Shown in pieces: positions 24,001 through 45,449 of a DNA stretch of 64,000 nucleotides (its first letter is position 1; each line of letters opens with the position of its first letter). The stretch is from Trichostrongylus colubriformis (taxonomy: Eukaryota > Nematoda > Chromadorea > Rhabditida > Trichostrongylidae). The notes beneath the pieces are model-generated. The model made no database searches. It was not told the origin of the DNA and saw only the letters and a program-made list of their open reading frames with translations. The stretch covers positions 34,985,326-35,049,325 of the forward strand of contig OZ022260.1 of assembly GCA_963978905.1 (NCBI GenBank), written 5' to 3'. The position numbers and the translations under genes were made by a program.

Positions 24001-24570
24001 GGGCAAGGTTGGGCAGAGAGACAGAGTGGCACGGGGGAGGTGCAGAGACGACGCAGGCAATGAGACAGAATTCAGGCGGAGACGCACACACGTCGCAACA
24101 CCTTGCCGCCGGCACCGCAAGGTATGAACGTGGCCCAAATTCCCTTGCAGTTAGTCAAACTTCTTATCCCCACCTGAGAAAACCACTGACTGATTTTGTA
24201 GTTGAGAAAATTCCTCTGTGAAACTCTACAGAATGTTACTGATTATTTGCAGATGGGCATCGCTTTGAGCGGCAACCAAAAATGCCGCATTTTATCTACG
24301 ATGTATGTCTACAGTGTTGGAGACGGTTACCATTAGATAGACCACATTTTAGGTTGGTTCCGCAAAGAACCAGTGAATACGGTGGCTACGTAAAAACAAT
24401 GAACTATCAATTTCAGAGAAATTGAACTTCAGCTGCTTCCGCATTACATAGAGCATGAAGCTTCTCATATGGAAATTATCACAGAGCGATACAAAAAGCA
24501 ACAGGAAACTACTCGCTCACAAGTAAACGACGCTAATATGACCGAGTTGGACTTTATCGATCGCCACTGA
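5785..24570 (+). CDS. Protein tyrosine kinase, multi-exon gene (5' end incomplete)
   Basis: Exons that I can place: 5785-6045, (7740-7792, 7866-7982 tentative), 12899-13041, 14074-14223, 17432-17533, 18021-18131, 18198-18518, 18549-18662, 19879-19944, 20186-20290, 20467-20583, 22361-22518, 23440-23526, 23594-23745, 24253-24352 and 24417-24570. From 12899 onward all junctions join in phase. The kinase domain has the loop GKGAFGAV, the ATP lysine in VAVK, the alpha-C Glu in SEIE just before QLNHPN, the catalytic loop HGDLAARN, DFG, KWLPPE, DVWSYGV and a C-terminal CW-x7-RPHF. DLAARN and KWLPPE mark it as tyrosine-specific; it should phosphorylate protein tyrosines using ATP. The HRD arginine is replaced by Gly. 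The region before the kinase is K/R/S-rich and I recognise no SH2, SH3 or membrane segment in it. At least one exon between 7982 and 12899 is missing, since the phases do not join there. I cannot assign an orthologue. Confidence 0.85.
6301..6541. mobile_element. MITE, family B
   Basis: The ends GGTGGGGTCCACGAGGTCGA are inverted, with inner GCTTCGCGGCG facing CGCGCGGCCGCGC. Other copies are at 7033, 24724, 28947, 34810, 37631, 41158, 55708 and 63587. It lies in a kinase-gene intron. Confidence 0.7.
7033..7215. mobile_element. MITE, family B (diverged copy)
   Basis: GGGTCGATTGGTGGAATTTCCGC on the left faces GCGAAAATTCGACCAGTCGG on the right. The middle carries the family words GCGACGTCGCTCTCGCGG and GGGCTGGTACC. 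Confidence 0.6.
7501..7634. mobile_element. MITE, family A (diverged copy)
   Basis: ACCGCCTTTATACCCTGCTG faces CGCAGAGTATAAAGGAGGCC. The interior holds GCCGGCGGCAGGACGTGG and CACACTGTCTCGCTGCC, as in other family A copies. Confidence 0.6.
7740..7792 (+). CDS. Candidate exon, possibly of the kinase gene
   Basis: Acceptor ACATTTCAG and donor AG|GTGGAA enclose 53 nt that are open in the frame following 6045 (C-L-H-L-A-L-P-I-V...). It ends in the phase needed by the open frame that starts at 7866, leaving a 73-nt intron of typical nematode size. Confidence 0.4.
7866..7982 (+). CDS. Candidate exon, cysteine-containing
   Basis: An open frame of 117 nt between GGTGGTCAG and CA|GTAAGT encodes AKPVEIECICLWDYFGG and then DTCLDMNCWAG. 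It is in phase with 7740-7792 but not with 12899, so another exon would be needed. The acceptor has a weak pyrimidine tract. Confidence 0.4.
8421..8570 (+). CDS. Candidate exon, unidentified
   Basis: After TTGAAGTTTCAG a frame stays open through FTDFEISSGCEVCVKESIFA and YHYDGVLHVSSAKGLRM. Its phase fits neither 7982 nor 12899, so it may be a remnant or belong to another transcript. Confidence 0.25.
9030..9446. repeat. Foldback element, family D (full copy)
   Basis: The left part CCACGAGAAAAGTTTTTTCG...ACCCATATATTTATG...CCTAATGAGGGC is mirrored at the right (GCCCACATTAGGC...ATATATGGGTATC...CATTTTTCCGTGG). Copies are at 40387 (half) and 48134 (full). Confidence 0.7.
9459..10637 (+). mobile_element. 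Mariner element, defective
   Basis: The left end GGTCGGCAACTAAGTCATTG and the right end (AATCCGCAATTACTCAGTTG, then CCAACC) are inverted repeats flanked by TA (9457-9458; 10639-10640). The length of about 1.18 kb is close to the usual 1.3 kb. It lies in an intron of the kinase gene, same strand. Confidence 0.85.
9560..10563 (+). pseudogene. Mariner transposase pseudogene
   Basis: Pieces in shifting frames read KDEKRSGRPVGVDND, GDEKWVAYNNVQRKRSW (first catalytic Asp region), VFHHDNARRHTSL (second Asp) and PPYSPDLAPSDYFLFRSLQ (the third acidic residue of the DD34D triad lies in PSDYFLF). It ends in LPERWQKVIDKNGQ. Several frameshifts and stops break it. Confidence 0.85.
11248..11260. repeat. 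Homopolymer of 13 G
   Basis: Run of 13 guanines between GCGGAA and CAAGAAAGG. Confidence 0.9.
11690..12040 (+). repeat. Family F repeat
   Basis: It shares the words CGAAACCCG, TTGAGGTCTTATCACGATCC and CATTCTAGGCACCCC...CATATTCCACAACCTTTC with 22480-22990 and 38755-39110 (reverse) and 53105-53560. The 69-codon open frame inside it is repeat sequence, not a gene. Confidence 0.55.
12899..13041 (+). CDS. Tyrosine kinase gene, exon (lysine-rich)
   Basis: Acceptor TTTCATTCTAG and donor GAG|GTAAGT. It encodes 47 codons, starting PELVCGSEFYARELENCKR and ending in a very basic KEKKDKKERKKRSRRE stretch that could be a nuclear or membrane-facing polybasic segment. Confidence 0.65.
13096..13830. repeat. 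Foldback element with repeated internal module
   Basis: The left arm (GGTTGGGGAATGAGACCCCG...ATTTGCG, 13096-13310) is mirrored by the right arm (13615-13830). A module around GATAGAGCTTTTTTT...CTCTACA recurs near 13185, 13355 and 13525, and inverted near 13720. It sits in the intron between kinase exons 12899 and 14074. Confidence 0.75.
14074..14223 (+). CDS. Tyrosine kinase gene, exon (serine-rich)
   Basis: Acceptor ATAATTTTAG and donor AAG|GTAAAA, 50 codons, phase 0 at both ends. It reads SRSSSAEDLRRRQTVSDGG and then EFAASPYVPK, a charged, probably disordered linker with possible phosphorylation sites (RSSS). Confidence 0.75.
14361..14543. mobile_element. MITE, family A
   Basis: AGCCGCGTTCATACTTTGCG faces CGCAGAGTATGAACGTGGCC. 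The interior carries the family words GGCAGGGCGTGGCTGCGT and GCCACACTGCCTCGCTG. Confidence 0.75.
14704..16649 (+). mobile_element. Penelope-like retroelement insertion
   Basis: It is bounded by a perfect 13-bp direct repeat, ATCTTTTTTCTAG, at 14691-14703 and 16650-16662. The sequence CATTCAACCTCGAAAGGCAC occurs near both ends in the same orientation (about 14751 and 16567). An inverted copy lies immediately before the left one, making a hairpin at 14720-14775. Such partial repeats and inversions are typical of Penelope-like elements. It lies in an intron of the kinase gene, same strand, and is 5'-truncated. Confidence 0.9.
14724..16259 (+). pseudogene. Penelope-like reverse transcriptase / GIY-YIG endonuclease ORF with one stop
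   Basis: About 511 codons in a single frame, broken only by TAA at 15684-15686. The first part has the RT signatures SFDVTSLYTNV (motif A), GLAMGQRLAP (motif B) and RRYIDDCFIV (motif C, catalytic Asp pair). The second part has CAICPHGKAGDC, a cysteine cluster, and then the GIY-YIG nuclease motif spread over VIYQIECRACGSTYIGETGR, with VKEH following. In this family the RT copies RNA into DNA at a nick made by the nuclease. The N-terminal segment expected before motif A is largely missing. The 5' end of the open frame lies in the terminal hairpin, so no true start can be set. Confidence 0.9.
17432..17533 (+). CDS. Tyrosine kinase gene, exon
   Basis: Acceptor AGCCTTCAAG and donor CAG|GTAAGT, 34 codons, phase 0 at both ends and so consistent with exons 14074 and 18021. 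It encodes SRIPTAIGNFNF...SIDASSSPFEVPFQ. The acceptor is weaker than its neighbours. Confidence 0.55.
17610..17765. mobile_element. MITE, family B, half copy
   Basis: GGGGTGTGTAGATTTATGTC, CGCGGCGCC and GGTCTTTTACCATGGAGGTC match the left half of the copy at 37631. No right end is present. Confidence 0.55.
18021..18131 (+). CDS. Tyrosine kinase gene, exon (proline-rich)
   Basis: Acceptor GTAAGGTTTCAG and donor CAG|GTACTA, 37 codons in phase. It begins SPPHPFYSVPPPCEQPRRDP, a proline-rich stretch that could bind SH3-type partners, and ends in CEQWAARQFDQ. Confidence 0.75.
18198..18518 (+). CDS. Tyrosine kinase gene, exon (helical, basic)
   Basis: Acceptor AATTTCAAG and donor AAA|GTAAGC, 107 codons. 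It reads through VDPMKHSHAKLLRMAGKIR, LLSVAFEVLRRRLGIGEKTR and a basic tail QQKKDRRREMKDDAKKKDS. Probably alpha-helical and cytoplasmic; no known domain recognised. Confidence 0.8.
18549..18662 (+). CDS. Tyrosine kinase gene, exon entering the kinase domain
   Basis: Acceptor TATTCAATAG and donor TTG|GTGAGA, 38 codons. It ends IVADKSIEIESSDL, the usual lead-in (residues of the first beta strand) before the Gly-rich loop of the next exon. Confidence 0.8.
18926..19054. mobile_element. TA-flanked MITE, family C
   Basis: TACAGCCCATCTCCCGAAGG faces CCTTCGGGAACTGGACTGTA, with the middle CGAGGCCTACGGACTTGTAT. It is closely similar to the copy at 23215. Confidence 0.8.
19220..19393. mobile_element. 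MITE, family A
   Basis: GGCCGCGTTCATACTTTGCG faces CACAAAGTATGAACGCGGCC. Intronic in the kinase gene. Confidence 0.8.
19879..19944 (+). CDS. Tyrosine kinase gene, exon with Gly-rich loop
   Basis: Acceptor GCCATTTTAG and donor AGA|GTGAGT, 22 codons: IVNRMRTLGKGAFGAVYAG then EYR. It contains the ATP-binding G-K-G-A-F-G loop. Confidence 0.9.
20186..20290 (+). CDS. Tyrosine kinase gene, exon with ATP lysine and alpha-C
   Basis: Acceptor TTCCTTCTAG and donor CAC|GTAAGA, 35 codons. It holds PVAVKSLRL, whose Lys is the ATP-anchoring residue, and SEIEMTH, whose Glu falls at the expected alpha-C salt-bridge position when joined to the next exon. Confidence 0.9.
20467..20583 (+). CDS. Tyrosine kinase gene, exon (N-lobe end, hinge)
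   Basis: Acceptor TCGTTTACAG and donor AGG|GTACGA, 39 codons: QLNHPNVVRFFGFCMEP then ILMIFEMMDKGALDSFC. The hinge and gatekeeper region is IFEMM. Confidence 0.9.
20641..20937 (+). mobile_element. tRNA-derived SINE
   Basis: It is bounded by a perfect 13-bp duplication TATCTCTAATGTA (20628-20640 and 20938-20950). The head has a box A-like GGTGGTGTAGTGACAGGTGG and a box B-like GCGGATCAAATCCCGC. The tail ends in ACTTTATCCTTTATCCT repeats. A second copy lies at 28312-28700. It is a non-coding retrotransposon transcribed by Pol III in this class of element; intronic here. Confidence 0.8.
21079..21215. mobile_element. MITE, family A (degenerate)
   Basis: CATTATACTCTTCGGTGCCG faces CCAAAGTATGAAGACGGCAC. 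The interior GGCAGGGCGTGGCTGCGTC is diagnostic for the family. Confidence 0.6.
21873..22345. repeat. Foldback element, family G, next to a kinase exon
   Basis: The ends TTTAAAGACACACCACGCG and its complement CGCGTGGTGTGCCTTTAA close about 470 bp whose arms mirror each other (AATCAGATTAGT, GTAGG/CCTAC, GCACTCTTACGGTGTTGTGC, CGAGTCACGCCCA). It ends 15 bp before the catalytic-loop exon. A partial copy is at 53870. Confidence 0.8.
22361..22518 (+). CDS. Tyrosine kinase gene, exon with catalytic loop
   Basis: Acceptor TACTATTTTCAG and donor AG|GTGAGT, 158 nt. It encodes DWLCQIARGMAHLHA and then IVHGDLAARNVLVCSHPVD. The catalytic Asp and the DLAARN signature of tyrosine kinases are intact. The Arg normally preceding the Asp (HRD) is Gly. 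Confidence 0.92.
22480..22990 (-). repeat. Family F repeat, reverse copy
   Basis: Shares TGTGGAGTATGAAAAGGGGTG, CATTGTAGAGAAACAACGAAG and the GATCTCGCACTCG-like middle with the other family F copies. It begins close to the kinase catalytic exon and lies in the following intron. Boundaries are approximate. Confidence 0.5.
23215..23341. mobile_element. TA-flanked MITE, family C
   Basis: TACAGCCCGTTTCCCGACGG faces CCTCCGGGAACTGGACTGTA. Almost the same sequence as 18926-19054. Confidence 0.8.
23440..23526 (+). CDS. Tyrosine kinase gene, exon with DFG motif
   Basis: Acceptor TATCACTTCAG and donor CC|GTGAGT, 87 nt, in phase with both neighbours. It encodes VLKLTDFGISKRTRSETFA then TYDDPNKI, which is the metal-binding DFG and the activation loop (Tyr in ATYDD is a candidate autophosphorylation site, by analogy). 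Confidence 0.9.
23594..23745 (+). CDS. Tyrosine kinase gene, exon with P+1 loop
   Basis: Acceptor GTGTTTCACAG and donor G|GTGAGT, 152 nt. It encodes FKWLPPEVLKSREMTPKADV then WSYGVLIHELYGIGE. KWLPPE is the tyrosine-kinase form of the APE motif, and DVWSYGV the helix-F motif. Confidence 0.92.
23975..24135. mobile_element. MITE, family A
   Basis: AGGCCGCGTTCATGCTTTG faces GCAAGGTATGAACGTGGCCC. Intronic in the kinase gene. Confidence 0.75.
24253..24352 (+). CDS. Tyrosine kinase gene, exon
   Basis: Acceptor TATTTGCAG and donor AG|GTTGGT, 100 nt. It encodes GHRFERQPKMPHFIYDVC then LQCWRRLPLDRPHF, the conserved CW-x-x-x-P-x-x-RP-x-F end of a tyrosine kinase domain. Confidence 0.92.
24417..24570 (+). 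CDS. Tyrosine kinase gene, last exon
   Basis: Acceptor CAATTTCAG, stop TGA 24568-24570. The protein ends with a helical, glutamine/glutamate-rich tail (EIELQLLPHYIEHEASHMEI ... MTELDFIDRH). Confidence 0.9.
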
Positions 24571-24665
24571 TAGAGACTGTTAATTAATAGTAGTGATATT
24601 TTGTTTTTGAACGAAAATTCTCAGAAAGATTATACAACATTTTTTCGTAGTATTTTCCGTGAGTT

Positions 24666-24671
24666 AATAAA
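24666..24671 (+). terminator. Polyadenylation signal AATAAA
   Basis: AATAAA lies 96 bp after the kinase stop codon. Confidence 0.65.
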
Positions 24672-24723
24672 TAATTAAATCGCAATAGTTATACAAATGC
24701 AGTTAGCCAGAACAGCTGAGACC

Positions 24724-24948
24724 TGTGTGTGCAGATATGACAACGAATCGCTTCGCGGCGCCACCAGTACGACTTGCAAATCGATTACTCTTGGTAGCTC
24801 GGCAGAGCGTGGCTGCGTGACATCTGCGCTTCCACCCATGCCCCACTGCCTCGCTTGAAGGCTGCCATGCCCTGCCACTGGCACTCGCATCCACCACGCC
24901 GCTCGCCGCGGGCGGCCACGCGATTCGCTGTCATATCTGCACACACCC
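24724..24948. mobile_element. MITE, family B
   Basis: GTGTGTGCAGATATGACAAC faces CTGTCATATCTGCACACACC, with GAATCGCTTCGCGGCG / GGCGGCCACGCGATTC inside. It lies between the convergent kinase and Sec14/spectrin genes. Confidence 0.8.
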
Positions 24949-25645
24949 CTGAGACCTGACATTTTGTTTATTTGTCCGAAAAATTGTACAAGGTGATGCG
25001 CTACTGCGTTCCACACCTTGCAATGACTTACTGCCAGCAAATATGTATACTACATCAGAGTGCAGTCCGCCGCGCGGCATTGTGACATCACACAGGGCGC
25101 ATACCCGCGCGACGGTGATGCGCTTTCGGGGAAGTCACCGCGGCGTGCTCAACTAGGTCAGATCACGCGAGGAGGCATCGACCTCGTTCGCAGCGACCAG
25201 CGATGAACTTGGCGCACGCGGTGACGCACTTTGCATGGCGCAGTGACCTAATTGTAGTGTCTTGACGCACATCCGCCACCCGACTGAGATACTTTGTCCA
25301 ACGGCTATATAATCTGTTCTAGCCCGTGACAACAGCGCTAGGCCCAAAGTTATACGATAGCGGAATAAAATTTATTTGTATGAGTCATTGAGGACAATGT
25401 GAAATGTAAAACGCAAAAAAAAAACAACCGGAATAAATGGAAAATAGGATACAGGGTGGAACGATAGATGTCCTACGCTATCACTAATAATAGGTATGCA
25501 GTGGTTTTGCTCCCGTTAAGAAAGTAGAATTATACAAGGCTCAACCATGGAAATGCCCGCTTAAGTGATGAGCACTCTGTCATGACATAGCCTTCATTTT
25601 ATGTGAAATAGTAAAGGAAATATAGATTTTCAGAGGATAGAACTC
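24949..25645. other. Intergenic between convergent genes
   Basis: No coding exon seen. A TTTATT at 25371-25376 could be the minus-strand polyadenylation signal of the Sec14/spectrin gene, 270 bp past its stop. Confidence 0.4.
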
Positions 25646-40169
<14,524 letters not shown>

Positions 40170-40386
40170 CTGAAAGAAAGTATTTTTATGGAAACTAGAA
40201 ATCTAAAGAAATATCACTGGGTGCATAAGTTACTATGAAATCCTTACTGTGAGTGGTACTAGGGGCATCTGCTAGTGTCGGTGTGATAGCTACGACAGCG
40301 CTCCCAGAGCGGTCGACTGATCCTAGAATTGAGATCGTTAAGTCGGTGAATCCAAATAACGTAGAAACATATGTAGTGGTGAATTT

Positions 40387-40680
40387 CAAAGGAATCGTGC
40401 ACGGAAAAATCAGTTTTTTTACCCATATATTTATGTTGTTTTTGCTTAATAAGGGTTGCACGCGAAGTTTAGCACAAAAAAGTGAGAATTCGTCTAAGAT
40501 ACAGTTCCCCAAGTTCTCGGCCGGGTGGGCGGGGCTTTCGAGTGAAGCCCCCGTCCCGTCGTCCGCCGCGTTTGAGAAAAACGGAGAGTGGGACTGTTCA
40601 CGTAAGACTGTTCACGTAACTTTCTGCTCCTAATACGCGTCATTGACCGCAGCGGACGACGGGGCGGGCATTTATTCTGA
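40387..40680. repeat. Family D element, half copy
   Basis: GTGCACGGAAAAATCAG, ACCCATATATTTATGTTG, CTTAATAAGGGTTGCACGCG and GGCCGGGTGGGCGGGGC match the left part of 9030-9446 and 48134-48555. A tandem GACTGTTCACGTAA pair lies near 40593. Confidence 0.65.
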
Positions 40681-41157
40681 TGTGCTGTTTTATGAATGAA
40701 GTGAATCATATGAGTATACTGCTCGCCCAACGTACTAAGGATTTAACGAGAAGCATTTGGACCACAGTGCAACTTCGAGGAAGTCTGTAGCATTTCAAAG
40801 TGAATCCAAAGATGCAAATCCTTTTCTCCCACCTCAAGCCTGAGTGAAATGAATCGCTTCGATTGAGATGCGACCGCAGGACACTATCTCGGTGAGAGAA
40901 TGATGAACTTGCGAAATGATTGTCCTTTCCACGGGTGTGTGTCATTAGTACAGAAAATTCGCGTGGCCGCGTGACGCGCGTGCGATGCAATGAGTACAAG
41001 TGTCATATTAGTTGGGTCCTAGAGCGATTGCGCTCCACATATGGCGTAGGACATTGTCATCGCTTCAGATCCTAAGCATTATGGAGCATCTAGACCGCAC
41101 ATATAGCGTCGAACGATAGATGCACATTTTTCTGTCTTGGTGACACATATCCCTCAC

Positions 41158-41410
41158 CCGGGTGGGGGTCGATTGGCCGAATTCGCTTCGCGGCGTCGCA
41201 CTCGCGACGCCGTCAGTACGAGTCGTTTGGGTCTCCTCAAGATGCAATGGGCTGGTACCGTGAAGGATGTTCGAAGATTGCAGTTTGGAAGCTTCGGTAG
41301 TTCGCCTATGTTGTTATTGTTGCTGTTTCAACACATAAAGCTGCAATCGACTCGCACTCACCGCGGCGGCCGCGCGAAAATTCGACCAATCGATCCCCAC
41401 CCCCTTACCC
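41158..41410. mobile_element. MITE, family B, shortest TTG tract
   Basis: CCGGGTGGGGGTCGATTGGC faces GACCAATCGATCCCCACCCC. It has TTCGCCTATG followed by TTGTTATTGTTGC, then TTTCAACA. Confidence 0.75.
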
Positions 41411-41485
41411 CAATTCCAATTTCACCACCTAGCCAGTCATTCAAATACCATTACGACTGAGTGTGGAATTTAAACGCGTGACGCT

Positions 41486-41633
41486 TCATAAAACGTATGA
41501 TGAATGCCAAACGGTTTTCTCTGGCTCTACGGTTCCCAGAAAAAATTCAGAATACAGCTTATAGACCCGTTTTCTACATATGGCCCCAGTGGCGTTCGAA
41601 GTCATTTCCACTAATGTGATGCAACACTTGTAG
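41486..41633 (-). CDS. Unidentified gene, last exon
   Basis: Acceptor TATAG|C, where the bases just upstream come from the transposon end (ACTTTTTTTTGGCACCCCCT G). 48 codons and TGA. Confidence 0.6.
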
Positions 41634-42667
41634 CTATACAGGGGGTGCCAAAAAAAAGTAATTTTGTCTCCTCCACTTTCGACCCCATTTAGCCGAACTA
41701 CAGTAAATTCTATTGAGGTATTCTCATCTCCAGAATCAAGAGGAGACCTAACTCTATCACTATACTCCGTGGCAGCCTCCTGCACGAGCAGAAACGGGAG
41801 CAAGGAAAGACTGAACAAGATGTATCACCTCAACTGGGCAAAATCCGAAATTTCTTCGCCCTCTTTCACAACCTTGCTGACGTCCGTTCAATCTGGATAC
41901 CTAAGGGGATTCATACCGGATGGCGTTCTTTAACATTGCGTTTTTCCCGAGTTCTCAGCGCCCTTCGTTTCCAAGAGCCAAAACGTTCCCCTACCACTGA
42001 AACCCCTCCGGAGGCGGATTTGAGGCATGAAAATGATACTTTGGATCATAGCAGCCTTGTACAAGCAGCAGGGGCTCTGTGACTTCCAAGAACCGAAGGG
42101 CCAACCCTCAGGAAGCTTCCCACTAAAGACCTACCACGGAGCTTGGCTCCACTGTTTTTAGCGAATTTTTAAATGTAGGTACTCCGAAGCCCGACTGCGC
42201 CGAATGAAACCTCCATATTTTTATGAACATGAACGTGAGGAGCCACAGCTTGTTCCTGCTTTTAGAGGAACATTTCGGGAATGTTTCGCCCCAATACCTT
42301 TATCTCTTTCGTTTCCCTACGTTTTGTAAAATTGGCAGATGTGAGCCGTGGGCAAAATTACTTTTTTTGGCACCCCCTGTATATCAAACAAAAGAGACAA
42401 GCATCACTACCATATTAACAAGAAGCAAAATTTAATAGGTCCAGAGGAATCAAAAGAAAAAAAGGATCAGTCTACTATTTGGTTTTCATGTTTTCAATTT
42501 CAATTTAAGTTTTAGAAGTATATTTCTGCAAACAACTAGATAAAAACTAACCCGGCAACGAGAATACCTCCTGTAACACCTTGGCTCGGTGTTTCGCAAT
42601 ACTCATTGATTAGATGAAAATTTACGATCTGCCCTCTATCTGAAGCAACAATTCTTGTACAAATATT
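41486..42667 (-). CDS. Unidentified gene, last two exons; intron invaded by a transposon
   Basis: Two minus-strand exons, 42667-42552 and 41633-41486, join in phase. The upstream exon (acceptor TTCTTTTAG, donor GG|GTTAGT) encodes NICTRIVASDRGQIVNFHLI and GVTGGILVA. The last encodes YKCCITLVEMTSNATGAICR, then KLYSEFFLGTVEPEKTVWHS and a stop. The C-x-R-I-x-A-x-x-G-x-I-V pattern resembles the start of a CUB domain, but I would not call it on this alone. The Asn in NAT is a possible glycosylation site. The 918-bp intron consists mostly of a TA-flanked transposon whose end stops 5 bp before the last exon. A candidate upstream exon is at 49748-49821. It lies head-on behind the SESTD1-like gene on the same strand and may end close to that gene's start. 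Confidence 0.6.
41639..42379. mobile_element. Non-autonomous Tc1/mariner-type element
   Basis: The ends CAGGGGGTGCCAAAAAAAAG and its inverted partner CTTTTTTTGGCACCCCCTG are flanked by TA (41637-41638; 42380-42381). 741 bp, with no transposase frame. Confidence 0.85.
42552..42667 (-). CDS. Unidentified gene, penultimate exon
   Basis: 116 nt, phase 0 start, ends with two bases (GG) that complete a Gly codon with the next exon. Confidence 0.6.
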
Positions 42668-43139
42668 CTAAAAGAAGTTCATTATCAAACAAAGTCATTT
42701 CGCAAGAGACATGTTCTACGGAAAAATTCCAAACAAATGAAACATACTCTTAACGAATCAATAACGTGTTTCGCATACGAAATAATGATTCATATGTTTG
42801 TATGTATGTGCAAAACACTTGTGCTTCACCAGAAGTGATGAAAATTTGTCTTTGAAAGCCAAATAGTGTACATTTTGGTGCTATCACAATAAGGGGGGGG
42901 GGGATTCTACTATGGGCATTATTTTTACCTGAGCATAGAAGGGAAAAGGAATCCCTCCTTCTGAAACAGCTAAATAAGGGCGCTTCTTGCTGGGAATCAG
43001 GGAAGTCCCCTATAAAATACGGAGAAAGGTGAAAAAAATGTTTACGTCATTTAATCATTTTGGATGTAATGGGAACAGGGTAGTTGAGTTCATGGAAGTT
43101 GAGTGGCGCATAATTGGCAGAATCATTAACAGCGGTATA

Positions 43140-43505
43140 ACCAGTACACCAAGAGTGGAGGATTTCTGACAGTGGGGTCGTATCAGACTGGATAGGAGGG
43201 TGGGGGTCGTACTTACAGAGGTCAGCGAGAAGCACTGAAATCTAAACATATAAAAAGCCAGAGAAGCAAAGGGTAATTCACCGCAAACTCGTGTGACAAA
43301 ATGTAAAATAAGTATCTTTTGCTTCAGGAAAAGATATATGGCAATAAAAAACATTGCAACGATGCATTCCGGCAGCAGTTACTGGTATTGTAGAGGTTAA
43401 AAAAAGAGGGGTCGTATATGGGCACTGTCGAGGTGGGGGGGGAGTCGTACTGACGCGGCTATTGTCCTCGAGACGTGGAAGTGCTTTGGGTACAACACTC
43501 AACAA
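43140..43505 (-). repeat. Family E repeat, reverse copy
   Basis: GGGGTCGTACTTACAGAGGT, ATCTAAACAT, ATTGTAGAGGTTAAAA and GTCGTACTGACGCGGC are the reverse form of the family. Contains a short G run at 43434. Confidence 0.6.
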
Positions 43506-44586
43506 AGAGGATAGTTCGGATGAAATAGCTTTGAAATTTAAAACTATCCATTTTTCATGAAAGGTTTTCATTGTTCAGACTTTGTCGGAGGGGCTGTTAG
43601 CTCCATAAGTGTAAAAAAAAAGCTGTCCAGACTTCTAGATGTACTCAGACTGACCAGCGGCTAAAGCTGCAGCAAGCCAACGGAAGCATGATACAGACAA
43701 CTGACAGGGCCTCAATCAACTAAGCGTAGATGAACTACGAAGTATGAGAAGATGATTAGAGAGGTAAATAAGCAAACAAAGGAAATAGCCATTATTTTCT
43801 CATGCATATGGATGTGTTTGCTCTTTTATGGCATTGATCGTCAGAAACATCACGTCATGACCATTCCGTTTTTCGTTTCGCATTTGCATGTCTGAAGAGA
43901 TTCGCGGGGAGAATTGCGATTTTCTAAAAGCCAAAAAGCCAGCAAAATAACAAAACAGGTGCTATCACAATGAGGAGGTATCTCATAAAAACGTGCATAC
44001 CTGGGAATCTCTGAAAAATTTTAGTGGGGTAACCCTGCGCATTCAAGCGTATATTTTGCCAAGACAGGAAGAGAGAGGTTCCTTTTTTCTTTTCTGGCAG
44101 GGTAAAACAAGCGTCCTAATGAAATTCTTCCCCTCATTGCGATAGCGCTTCTAAACAGCTGTCGAATTGAGGCATCTACTTTCAGGTATTTTGAATGGAG
44201 TAACGCTTAAAAGGACCGTTAATCATCATGGAGTGTGAGATCGAACCTTATTTAACCCCACGCAGGATCCTTGCGTCAAGAAAACTTTTGAAAGATACGA
44301 ACCCCTCTAACCAGAATGCAAAGAAATTATAATCTCCTCCAATCCCTTTTCCTCAGGTGCATGCCATCCAGACAGAAAACTCGCTTCGCGGCGTTGGGTG
44401 TGCGCCGCGATGGTGCGAGGTATGCGCGACGTAAAGGATGGGTCCTGAAGCAATGACGGTGCTCTACGCCAAATACGGCGCCCACTGCTCGTACCATGAC
44501 GTCGCGCGCTAAACGTGGCCCTGCGAATTTCCTGTCCTAATGGCGTGCAACCCCCCCCCCCTCACCCCACTTTTTGACTAAAACTA
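43506..44586. other. No gene recognised
   Basis: No exon, known repeat or RNA gene seen in about 1.1 kb. Confidence 0.4.
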
Positions 44587-45449
44587 TTAGGTTGTCGAAA
44601 AACTTTTTCTTTTTGCAAATACGCGCTTTTTCCCTCCAAACTGCTTGCCAGCAATTTTTTCTGTACATACACATGTAGTACAAGCTCACATGCATCTATA
44701 GGTATTATTGTCTTCCATCTCCCGGATAACCTTTTTCTGCAAAAAATAAATATATCAAAGGAGTACTTTCGGGGCACTCTACTACATGATTTCAAATATG
44801 ACCTCCAGCAACGGAATTCAGTCATCGTTTAAACGCTGCATTCGAAGAGAGTTCAATGTCTGAACTTGTGGCACAACTTGGTTCAAACGCCTTCGAGAGG
44901 GCAACTACAACGTCAAAGATTCTGACCGGTCCGGACCCCCATCGGAGGTCGACAACGGCGATTGCGGGTGCTGGCTTGCAACACTATGCTAACAGCAGAC
45001 CTACACTATGAGGAGCTGGATAGACTGGTTGCGAAAATCACACAGAAACGTCCGAATCATGACACGATTCGTTTCCTGCACACTAATGCTTGCCCACATA
45101 GTGAAAAAGTGACTCGCCCAAAAATTCTCGAGCTCAAATGAGGAGTGCTGCCCCATCCACCTATAGCCCTGATCTTGCTCCAACGGATTATCACCTTTTC
45201 CTTTCCCAATCTAACGCCATTCAAAGAAAAACTTTCCATAATGAAGATGACATTGAACGGTGGTTGTGCGACTTCTTAAAATCAAAGCCAGAACAGTTCT
45301 ATGCGGATGGGATAGCAAATTTGCCTGAAAGGTGGCGAAGAGTGGTAGAACAGGATGGTGATTACCCTGTTTCATAGTATGCTTTGTTTTGTAATAAAGT
45401 GTGAAAATGATTTGCTTCAAAAAACGAAAAAACTTTTTCGGCAACCTAA
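44587..45449 (+). mobile_element. Mariner element with internal deletion
   Basis: TTAGGTTGTCGAAAAACTTT faces AAACTTTTTCGGCAACCTAA with TA at both sides (44585-44586; 45450-45451). 863 bp, about 400 bp shorter than a full element. Confidence 0.88.
44850..45377 (+). pseudogene. Mariner transposase pseudogene
   Basis: Fragments REGNYNVKDSDRSGPPSEVD, then (after a deletion) LDRLVAKITQKRPNHDTIRF, LHTNACPHS (second catalytic Asp of the HxDN motif replaced by Asn-Ala), and YSPDLAPTDYHLF ... ESKPEQFY-like KSKPEQFYADGIANLPERWR near the C-terminus. Frameshift between the parts. Confidence 0.85.

Noticed and set aside
25071..25350. GC-rich block possibly a CpG-type promoter or repeat
   Set aside because: No inverted ends, no second copy seen and no initiator or coding neighbour on the right strand.
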